Shown here: piece by piece, positions 31,032-36,447 of the stretch | How the letters are laid out: each line of letters starts with the position of its first letter | Position numbering within the stretch: the first letter of the stretch is position 1 | DNA from: Candidatus Liptonbacteria bacterium | GTDB taxonomy: Bacteria > Patescibacteriota > Minisyncoccia > UBA6257 > 2-01-FULL-56-20 | Assembly (NCBI GenBank): GCA_023244935.1 | Contig: JAHFLJ010000008.1 | Span: 1 to 36,447, forward strand | Direction: 5' to 3' | DNA length: 36,447 nt | Notes under the pieces: model-generated | Seen by the model: the letters and a program-made list of their open reading frames with translations, nothing else | The model's database searches: none | What the model was told of the DNA's origin: nothing | Program-made: the position numbers and the translations under genes

Positions 31032-32671
31032 TACTTTGATTTTATATGATTTAAAGCATACTGCAAACTAGACCCAACCTTTTTCCCGGGATTAAAAATA
31101 TTTTCGGAGTCAAATATCTGCTTAATCTCTTCAAAAAGTCTATACACCTCCCTTCCATACATTTTTTCCAAAAATGGGCTCCTGATTAAACCGTCGTTAT
31201 GTTCGGCGGTAATTGACCCGTCAAACTTCAAAACCAGGTTGTAAACTAACTCCATAAGAATAGGAATCGAGCGTCTGACTTCTTCGTCATCTAAATTAAC
31301 CAAAGGAATTATGTGAAAATTTCCGTCACCAATATGTCCGGCGATAGTGTAAGTCATCTTATTCTTATATGGATCCAATAATAAATAAAGTTGAGGCAAA
31401 AACTCCCCTAATTTTTCCGGCGCAACAATAAAATCATCCATAAATGGGGCTGTTTGCTTGTCTTTGAATTTACTACGAAGCAAGTTGAAACTCTCTCGAC
31501 GCATTGTCCAATATTTTTCAGCCTCGGCAGGATTATTAATTATTCGAATTTTAAACTTCTCTGCGTTTATCTCTTTTCGCAATTCGACAAGTCTGGAATC
31601 CAAAAGTTTTTTGTCGTCTTCGGTTAACTCAACAAGCACAATCATCTTAGGAATCCCTCCGGTTAAAACCATCAAAGCTTCCGGCCAAAATGCGAATACT
31701 AGCTTAAAAAGATTTTTGGCCTTCATTTTGCCGATAATTTCAAAAATAAATTTCAAAGCGATTTTCAAAGTATTGTCGTCAAAAGATTCTATACTCTCCG
31801 GACTATATTTCATGGCAATCTTTGCCAAAGACGGAAGTTTTTGAATATCTTTCAAAAACACCACCGCCAAACCGGAATGTTTCTTTTTCGGAATAATTTT
31901 TAACTTCGCCTCGGTTATTATTCCCAACGTTCCTTGAGCACCCACAAAAATTTTACTTAGATCCATTCCGTCATTTACAATACAATTCCAAACTTCATAT
32001 CCGGCCGAATTTTTTGAAACTCGCGGCTTGGCGGATAATATCCTTTCTCGATTATGCTCTAAAAGAATATTCATCTGATTATATATTTTTCCCTCCAATC
32101 CACCGGCTTTTATTTTCTCGACTATCTGCTCTTTATTTGCAAAATTAAAGGAGTGTTCTTCTCCGTCTTCTAGAATAACTTTAATTTCTTCTACGTATTT
32201 TTCGGTCTTCCCGTATGCCAATGTCTTCTCCCCTCCGGAATTATTAGAGATCATTCCGCCTAGCGCGCAAAGCGACTTGGATGCCGGATAAGACGGCAAC
32301 ATCATACCTTTTTCGTCTAAAACTTTTTCTAAATCCCGATAAAAAAGACCGGGCTCGACAATCACAAAATCCTCGCCGACCTTAATCAACGAATTTAGGT
32401 GACGAGTGAGATTAACCACGATCGACTCGGTAAGAGAGCCACCGGACATACAAGTCCCTGCAGACCTAGCAGATATAGAAATTTTTCTACCTTTCTTTTT
32501 CTCTGCAAGCACAAATTTTACTAAATTTTTAATGTCCGCCCTATCCTTTGGAAATACCACAACCTCAGGAATAACTTCAAAGATAGAAGCATCCCGACTA
32601 TATTCTGCCAGAACCTCTTTAGAATTCTCAACTTCCCCTTTGAAAAACTTTTTTATTTCTTCGTAAATCAT
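31031..32671 (-). CDS. FAD-linked oxidase, GlcD/D-lactate dehydrogenase type
   Basis: 546 residues. PCMH-type FAD-binding domain: PEVVVFPKDRADIKNLVKF (about 35-53), ISARSAGTCMSGGSLTESIVVNL (about 66-88), VEPGLFYRDLEKVL and GGMISNNSGGEKTLAYGKTEKYV (about 138-160). The C-terminal FAD-linked oxidase domain includes TIAGHIGDGNFHIIPLVN (about 441-458), with the HxGDGNxH motif, and SITAEHNDGLIRSPFLEKMYG. There is no C-terminal CCG/4Fe-4S part. Probably oxidises a D-2-hydroxy acid; substrate and electron acceptor unknown. A TATAAT box ends seven bases before the ATG. Confidence 0.88.
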   Translation of the reverse strand: MIYEEIKKFFKGEVENSKEVLAEYSRDASIFEVIPEVVVFPKDRADIKNLVKFVLAEKKKGRKISISARSAGTCMSGGSLTESIVVNLTRHLNSLIKVGEDFVIVEPGLFYRDLEKVLDEKGMMLPSYPASKSLCALGGMISNNSGGEKTLAYGKTEKYVEEIKVILEDGEEHSFNFANKEQIVEKIKAGGLEGKIYNQMNILLEHNRERILSAKPRVSKNSAGYEVWNCIVNDGMDLSKIFVGAQGTLGIITEAKLKIIPKKKHSGLAVVFLKDIQKLPSLAKIAMKYSPESIESFDDNTLKIALKFIFEIIGKMKAKNLFKLVFAFWPEALMVLTGGIPKMIVLVELTEDDKKLLDSRLVELRKEINAEKFKIRIINNPAEAEKYWTMRRESFNLLRSKFKDKQTAPFMDDFIVAPEKLGEFLPQLYLLLDPYKNKMTYTIAGHIGDGNFHIIPLVNLDDEEVRRSIPILMELVYNLVLKFDGSITAEHNDGLIRSPFLEKMYGREVYRLFEEIKQIFDSENIFNPGKKVGSSLQYALNHIKSK

Positions 32672-32678
32672 TAACCAT

Positions 32679-32684
32679 ATTATA
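32679..32684 (-). promoter_or_regulatory. -10 element, leaderless arrangement, FAD oxidase-permease unit
   Basis: TATAAT, seven bases (ATGGTTA), then the ATG at 32671. Confidence 0.65.
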
Positions 32685-32704
32685 CAATACTTTGTATATT
32701 TTGA

Positions 32705-32731
32705 TAAAAGAAAAAGCCCAAAATGGGCTTT
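32705..32731 (-). terminator. Terminator of the HIT gene
   Basis: Minus strand AAAGCCCA, loop TTT, TGGGCTTT, then TTCTTTTATC; the HIT stop codon overlaps the first arm. Confidence 0.75.
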
Positions 32732-33365
32732 ATGGAAAATACGACTTAAGTCGACGAACGGTTTCTTCTTGGAGTTGGTTGTCGAGATTACGATCCATCT
32801 CGCGCCAATTTCCGCGCTCAGGAAAACCGAGAAGCTCGGCAGTAATCAGACGCAAGTACATCGACGGCGCAGGCGGATTCCAACAAATCATCGAATCACC
32901 GTTTGGCGTTGTCCAAAAAAGATATGGCTCCTGTCGGCTGGCATAAACATCCTGCAGATAGGAATCGCTGTCGGATAGATTATCAATATCAACCGTCGGA
33001 AAATCAGCAACGATTTTCGGAGTCAAGTCTACCTTGACCGGAAGAAGATGAAGATGGGCGTGCTTAACGGTCTGACCAACAATGCCGTGTTCGAACATTA
33101 AAATTCTACTGACCGCACCAGGAGAATCGTCATGAACATATTCCAAGTTGAGGGCACGCGCCGCCGAATATATTGTCGTGACCAAATTTGCCATAGCCCC
33201 TCCAAGGGGCAACGCTCCCAAGCAAGGGATATGTGCTTTTGGAATAATGAGCACGTACCCGCCAACAATCTGTCCCAAAGTTGCAACCACGGACCAGTCC
33301 GCGTTTTCCCAGATGAGACGCTCTTTCATCTTTTCGGGGTCACAGAACACGCAGCCGTTTTCCAT
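32730..33365 (-). CDS. HIT/GalT-superfamily nucleotide-binding protein
   Basis: 211 residues. The N-terminus ENGCVFCDPEKMKERLIWENADWSVVATLGQIVGGYVLIIPKAHIPCLGAL has the CxxC and the GGYVLIIPKxH strand of HIT proteins, and KHAHLHLLPV (101-110) is the catalytic HxHxH (His102, 104, 106). The C-terminal 90 residues (WTTPNGDSMICWNPPAPSMYLRLITAELLG) extend beyond a typical HIT core and resemble longer diadenosine-polyphosphate or GalT-like members. Hydrolyses or transfers nucleotide phosphates; substrate unknown. ATG at 33365 with CGGAGG six bases upstream, one of the few Shine-Dalgarno genes here. Confidence 0.85.
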   Translation of the reverse strand: MENGCVFCDPEKMKERLIWENADWSVVATLGQIVGGYVLIIPKAHIPCLGALPLGGAMANLVTTIYSAARALNLEYVHDDSPGAVSRILMFEHGIVGQTVKHAHLHLLPVKVDLTPKIVADFPTVDIDNLSDSDSYLQDVYASRQEPYLFWTTPNGDSMICWNPPAPSMYLRLITAELLGFPERGNWREMDRNLDNQLQEETVRRLKSYFP

Positions 33366-33512
33366 ACTGCCTCCGTTTTCAAAGTTATTTACTGATTAAA
33401 ATACTAGCCACTTATCTATTCAATGTCAAAATAAAAATTCCCTCACACATAAATATATTAGAAATTTTTTTCTCGGTTTCGTGCACCGCCAAATCCCATT
33501 TGGCGCGAAAGT

Positions 33513-33587
33513 GGGGTCGGGAGAAAAGTTCAAGGTTTCTCCCGTGTAGGAATGAGCGAAGCGGATTCAAAACCGTGGGTTTTGAAG
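33513..33587 (+). repeat. Dispersed two-stem structured repeat, copy R2
   Basis: GGGGTCGG, stem 1 GGGAGAAA/TTTCTCCC, CGTGTAGGAATGA, then stem 2 TTCAAAACC GTG GGTTTTGAA. Same order as R1 and R3, on the opposite strand to both. Confidence 0.7.
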
Positions 33588-33644
33588 TGCACAACCAAAA
33601 GACGCCCGCTAGGGCGTAGTTATTTTTGGTTGTGCACCCACAAG

Positions 33645-33733
33645 GGAATCTCACGTCGCTTCGCTCTTTCAGAACCCACGGTTCTGAATCATCTCCTCCA
33701 CGGGGAACCGAGCGCGGTTCCCCGACCCCCTCC
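33645..33733 (-). repeat. Dispersed two-stem structured repeat, copy R3
   Basis: Minus strand GGGGTCGG, stem 1 GGGGAACCG/CGGTTCCCC, CGTGGAGGAGATGA, stem 2 TTCAGAACC GTG GGTTCTGAA. Relative to R1/R2, stem 2 has an A-to-G change on one arm and T-to-C on the other, preserving the pair. Confidence 0.7.
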
Positions 33734-33738
33734 ACTTG

Positions 33739-33800
33739 TTCGATCCCTTGTGCATGAACTAAAAAACCTCCGCAATGGAGATTTTTTAGTTCATGTGCAC
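33739..33800. repeat. T-arm fragment in inverted orientation plus 18-bp hairpin
   Basis: On the plus strand GTTCGATCCCTTGTG (33738-33752) is the sense sequence of the tRNA-Lys T arm, opposite to the tRNA itself. Then ATGAACTAAAAAACCTCC and GGAGATTTTTTAGTTCAT form a long stem with loop GCAAT, ending at the GTGCAC of the 3' tRNA half. The whole makes a large palindrome. Confidence 0.65.
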
Positions 33801-33833
33801 CCACAAGGGATCGAACCTTGGACCTTATCCTTA
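33795..33833 (-). pseudogene. 3' half of an outer, split tRNA-Lys (positions 36-73)
   Basis: 39 bases identical to tRNA-Lys nt 36-73 plus one base. It starts exactly where the 5' half at 34003-34037 stops, so the two halves together make a full tRNA-Lys interrupted by 169 nt (33834-34002). Confidence 0.8.
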
Positions 33834-33850
33834 CAGCCGGCAGCCTCCGA

Positions 33851-33969
33851 GAAAATGAATAGTGGAGTGATTAGGTGCACCCACAAGGGATCGAACCTTG
33901 GACCTTATCCTTAAGAGGGATCTGCTCTACCAGCTGAGCTATGGGTGCATTAGTCCACTATTCATTTTT
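33851..33969. repeat. 15-bp inverted repeat enclosing the intact tRNA-Lys
   Basis: AAAATGAATAGTGGA (about 33852-33866) and TCCACTATTCATTTT (about 33953-33967) flank the tRNA. Further out CCGGC-rich strings (CAGCCGG / CCGGCTG on the minus strand) can pair as well, so the insert folds as a long stem capped by the tRNA. Confidence 0.75.
33876..33948 (-). tRNA. tRNA-Lys (CTT), intact inner copy
   Basis: 73 nt: acceptor GCACCCA/TGGGTGC with discriminator A, D arm GCTC/GAGC, anticodon loop CTCTTAA (anticodon CTT), T arm CAAGG-TTCGATC-CCTTG. The outermost anticodon-stem pair is G27-A43. The 3' flank reads CCT, so the terminal A of CCA is not encoded. It lies inside an insert that splits a second tRNA-Lys. 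Confidence 0.95.
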
Positions 33970-34002
33970 AAGGGGCGAACCGGCTGGCAAAACTTGTTCT
34001 GC

Positions 34003-34037
34003 AGAGGGATCTGCTCTACCAGCTGAGCTATGGGTGC
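34003..34037 (-). pseudogene. 5' half of an outer, split tRNA-Lys (positions 1-35)
   Basis: 35 bases identical to nt 1-35 of the intact tRNA-Lys, ending after the second anticodon base. Downstream the sequence changes to GCAGAACAAGTTTTGCCAGC, the start of the insert. Without splicing it is not functional. Confidence 0.8.
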
Positions 34038-34120
34038 ATATTTAGAACGATTATCATTATGCCATAATTTTTAAAAAATTAAAGAGGTAATTTTCATTAC
34101 CGAATTTATTCAATTTATGG

Positions 34121-34126
34121 TAAAAT
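34121..34126 (+). promoter_or_regulatory. -10 element of recG
   Basis: TAAAAT, then ATGCGC, then GTG at 34133. The six-base spacing matches other leaderless genes in the window and favours the GTG over the ATG that directly abuts the box. Confidence 0.5.
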
Positions 34127-34132
34127 ATGCGC

Positions 34133-36292
34133 GTGTTAAGACTCAATACACCGCTTGAACAAATTCGAGGAATCGGTCCGGGAATAATTACGAAGCTAAA
34201 CAAGCTCGGACTTCAAACTGTAAGCGACATTCTTTACCACTTCCCTTTTCGCTACGAAGACTTTTCTCATGTTTCCAATATTTCTGATTTAGCTCCCAAA
34301 GAACAATCGACTATCCACGGAGTAATCGAAGATGTCTCCATTCGCCACGCCTGGCATCGCCGAATGTTTATAACCGAAGCACAGATTGCCGATGAAACCG
34401 GCTCAATTCGAGCGGTCTGGTTTAATCAACCTTACATAAAAAATATTTTGACTGTCGGCCAAATGGCTAACTTCGCCGGAAAAGTTTCGGAGTCGGATGA
34501 AGGAGAATTATATTTCAGTAACCCCACTTTTGAAGTTTTAAAAAACGAAAATCAAGAAACAAAACATACCGCCCGCCTAGTTCCAATTTATCCGGAAACA
34601 AGAGGATTTACCTCCAAAGGAATTCGCGCGATTTTAAATTCCCTACTCCAGAATATTCCCGATATGGAAGACTGGATACCGGATGAAATTCTGGAAAAAA
34701 ACAATATTCCCGACTTAAAAAGCGCCCTACTCAAAATTCATTACCCAGAAACACTAGACGAAGCTTTTTATGCCAGAAAGCGTTTTGTCTTCGAAGACAT
34801 CTACTTGCTACAACTCGTCAATCTGATCCAGAAACTAACTCTAGCCAAAGAAAAAGCTCCACAGATACCAACCGATATTGAATGGCTTAAAACGGAGGTC
34901 TTAGCAAAGCTCCCATTTGAACTAACCAATGGACAGAAGAAAACCCTTTGGGAAGTTATTAAAGATATAAGTCTAGAAAAACCGATGAATCGCATCATCC
35001 AGGGAGATGTTGGCTCCGGCAAAACCGCCATTGCGGCCGTAGCCTCTCTTGTAGTCTCTAAATTGGGTCTACAGACCGCAATCATGGCTCCAACCGAAGT
35101 TCTCGCCAAGCAACACTACGAGACCTTTAAAAAGCTGTTCTTGCCGATGGACAAAAAATACCAACCGACAATCGGACTACTCACGGCCTCCGAATCGAAA
35201 ATATATTATGAAAAAGATGTCGAGGCCGACATTAAAAAACCCGCCTTAATCCAAAAAATTAAAAAGGGAGAAATCCCGATAATTATCGGCACCCATGCGC
35301 TGATTTCCAACTCCGCGAAGATTGCTTTTACTTTTGAGAATCTTGGACTCTTGGTAATTGATGAACAACACCGCTTCGGAGTTAAGCAGCGCGCGGAACT
35401 CACGAAAAACTCAAAAGGAATAATCCCCCACTTTTTAAGTATGTCGGCAACGCCTATCCCGAGGACTTTGATGCTCTCCGTTTTTGGCGATCTGGATGTT
35501 TCCATAATTTCCGAACTACCGAATGGCCGTCAGGAAATTACCACTCAAATTATTCAAAAAGAACATGCTCAAAAAACCTATGAATTTATGAAACAAAGAT
35601 TGAATGAAGGGCGACAAGCTTTTGTTGTCTGTCCCAGAATTGAACCAAGCGAAGATGAAAAATCTGTTCCTAAAAAACAGTTCTTCCAAAATATTAAAAA
35701 GCTTGAGTTAAAATCCGTTAAAGAAGAATACGAAAAATTATCGAAAACGGTTTTCAAAGACTACACCGTAGCAATGCTTCACGGACAAATGAAGCCCGCC
35801 GAAAAAGAGAAAATTATGGCGAATTTTAAGGCCAATAAAATAAACGTGTTGGTTTCGACCACGGTAATCGAGGTCGGCGTAGACATCCCCAACGCCGCAA
35901 TAATGCTAATCGAAGGCAGTGAACGTTTTGGGTTGGCGCAACTCTACCAACTACGTGGACGAATAGGTCGCGGGGAACACAAATCCTACTGTTTCCTTTT
36001 TACCGATTCCAAGAATCCGGAAACTAACGCCAGATTAAAAGCAATAATGACCGCGAAAAATGGATTTGAATTAGCCGAAAAAGATTTGGAAATCCGCGGA
36101 CCCGGACAATTTATCGGCGATGAACAATCCGGATTTTCGGATTTCATGATGAAAAGTCTTCAAAATATCGAACTTGTCAAATCTGCGCGTGAGTCAGCTG
36201 CGCTAACCTTAACTAGAAGCAATGGCCTGGATAAATTCCCAAAACTAAAAGAAAGACTGGCTGAATTTAAAATCCGCCTCCACTTGGAATAG
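34133..36292 (+). CDS. recG: ATP-dependent DNA helicase RecG
   Basis: Branch-migrating helicase for stalled forks and Holliday junctions. The wedge/OB domain includes QIRGIGPGIITKLNKLGLQTVSDILYHFPFRYEDF (about 10-45). Helicase motifs: GDVGSGKT (Walker A, about 294), APTEVLAKQHYE, VIDEQHRFGVKQR (DEQH box), MSATPIPRTLMLSVFGDLDVSII, VSTTVIEVGVDIPNA, and LRGRIGRGEHKSYCFL with the C-terminal TRG region. About 719 residues, normal. Start set to GTG 34133; the in-frame ATG at 34127 adds two residues and cannot be excluded. Converges on lysS with 18 bases between. Confidence 0.96.
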   Translation: MLRLNTPLEQIRGIGPGIITKLNKLGLQTVSDILYHFPFRYEDFSHVSNISDLAPKEQSTIHGVIEDVSIRHAWHRRMFITEAQIADETGSIRAVWFNQPYIKNILTVGQMANFAGKVSESDEGELYFSNPTFEVLKNENQETKHTARLVPIYPETRGFTSKGIRAILNSLLQNIPDMEDWIPDEILEKNNIPDLKSALLKIHYPETLDEAFYARKRFVFEDIYLLQLVNLIQKLTLAKEKAPQIPTDIEWLKTEVLAKLPFELTNGQKKTLWEVIKDISLEKPMNRIIQGDVGSGKTAIAAVASLVVSKLGLQTAIMAPTEVLAKQHYETFKKLFLPMDKKYQPTIGLLTASESKIYYEKDVEADIKKPALIQKIKKGEIPIIIGTHALISNSAKIAFTFENLGLLVIDEQHRFGVKQRAELTKNSKGIIPHFLSMSATPIPRTLMLSVFGDLDVSIISELPNGRQEITTQIIQKEHAQKTYEFMKQRLNEGRQAFVVCPRIEPSEDEKSVPKKQFFQNIKKLELKSVKEEYEKLSKTVFKDYTVAMLHGQMKPAEKEKIMANFKANKINVLVSTTVIEVGVDIPNAAIMLIEGSERFGLAQLYQLRGRIGRGEHKSYCFLFTDSKNPETNARLKAIMTAKNGFELAEKDLEIRGPGQFIGDEQSGFSDFMMKSLQNIELVKSARESAALTLTRSNGLDKFPKLKERLAEFKIRLHLE

Positions 36293-36310
36293 ATTTATAA
36301 TTTTACTTCA

Positions 36311-36447
36311 TTATTTATTCTTGGGACGCATGAGCGGGAAAAACACAGTCTCCCGAACAGGCTTATCCATAAGCACCGCGAATAACCTCTCGGATATTCC
36401 AAATCCGGCGGTTGGAGGCATTCCATACTCCAGTGCCTCCACAAACC
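36311..36447 (-). CDS. lysS: Lysyl-tRNA synthetase, class II, C-terminal end only
   Basis: The last 45 residues are visible: [25 protein letters not shown]...[19 protein letters not shown]. [11 protein letters not shown] is motif 3 of class II LysRS, and FFPLMRP is the family end, distinct from AspRS and AsnRS. The usual GxGIDRL reads GFGISERL, which I recall from other CPR LysRS. The 5' part is beyond the right edge. Confidence 0.88.
   Translation of the reverse strand, partial: FVEALEYGMPPTAGFGISERLFAVLMDKPVRETVFFPLMRPKNK

Larger units (their letters stand above)
33366..34126. other. Non-coding mosaic of hairpins, structured repeats and tRNA-Lys pieces
   Basis: About 760 bases with no protein gene. 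In order: AT-rich DNA (33366-33480), hairpin CGCCAAAT/ATTTGGCG (33487-33505), structured repeat R2, a hairpin AACCAAAA/TTTTGGTT bracketed by GTGCAC (33587-33636), structured repeat R3, an inverted T-arm fragment, an 18-bp hairpin (33754-33794), then the nested tRNA-Lys locus. GTGCAC, also the last six bases of the tRNA 3' region, marks most boundaries. Confidence 0.7.

Noticed and set aside
33412-33914. Open frames across the tRNA-Lys/hairpin mosaic, e.g. with HKGSNLGPYP-type peptides
   Set aside because: These peptides are translations of antisense tRNA sequence.
33834-34002. Group I intron in the outer tRNA-Lys
   Set aside because: The 169-nt insert is too short and shows no recognisable intron core; most of it is an intact tRNA and its flanking inverted repeat.
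33970-34002. 3' half of a tRNA-Cys (GCA followed by a GGTTCG string)
   Set aside because: Only loose resemblance; variable-loop length and T stem do not fit.
1-36447. Insertion sequences or prophage
   Set aside because: No transposase, integrase or phage structural gene recognised; the baseplate-J-like region belongs to a CPR membrane-protein type.

Overview
The window looks like part of a small-genome Candidate Phyla Radiation bacterium (Patescibacteria, most likely Parcubacteria). This is inferred from minimal versions of universal proteins (RNA polymerase alpha without a C-terminal domain, 146-residue EF-Ts, 162-residue RecO, 119-residue L13), an EF-P whose loop tip is not the usual PGKG, surface proteins of types common in CPR genomes, standard stop codons, and moderate to low G+C. 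There is no rRNA gene, so placement below superphylum level is not possible from the window.

Layout. 1-2369: 5' part of a secreted repeat protein, minus strand. 2370-2781: hairpins and a dispersed structured repeat. 2782-6647 (minus): translation/transcription operon infA-rpmJ-rpsM-rpsK-rpsD-rpoA-rplQ-rplM-rpsI behind a near-consensus promoter. 6695-9502 (minus): an FtsA/PilM-like protein and a membrane-anchored protein with a baseplate-J-like region. 9617-11323 (plus): rmuC and a small putative PD-(D/E)XK nuclease. 11456-15017 (minus): rpsU-yqeY-ybeY-ftsA-ftsZ. 15063-20153 (minus): recO, a membrane-anchored Ig-like repeat protein, glyS, murA. 20197-21729: three small accessory genes. 21882-23599 (minus): rpsB-tsf, a small membrane protein and tRNA-Tyr. 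23937-25115: mnmA. 25166-25766: a tiny ORF and an array of structured repeats. 25767-27186 (minus): khpA (upstream of efp), efp, and rpsP. 27378-29939 (plus): an 853-residue protein with a metallophosphoesterase-like C-terminus. 30009-33365 (minus): AI-2E-type permease, FAD-linked oxidase, HIT protein. 33366-34126: a mosaic of hairpins and tRNA-Lys pieces. 34133-36292 (plus): recG. 36311-end (minus): 3' end of lysS.

Two expression styles coexist. Core genes have no Shine-Dalgarno sequence, and several transcription-unit-first genes have a TATAAT-type box ending only 6-7 nt before the start codon, as expected for leaderless mRNA. Six small or accessory genes instead have strong GGAGG-type sites and mostly their own terminators.

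The most unusual features are non-coding. (1) A tRNA-Lys(CUU) gene is split exactly between anticodon bases 35 and 36 by a 169-nt insert that itself holds an intact, identical tRNA-Lys inside a 15-bp inverted repeat. (2) A roughly 380-bp array behind efp has two full units with covarying stems and a conserved CGCTGG loop able to form a pseudoknot. (3) A second dispersed two-stem repeat family shows compensatory changes. (4) Palindromic elements are shared between intergenic DNA and the coding sequence of mnmA, where one appears as an in-frame insertion.
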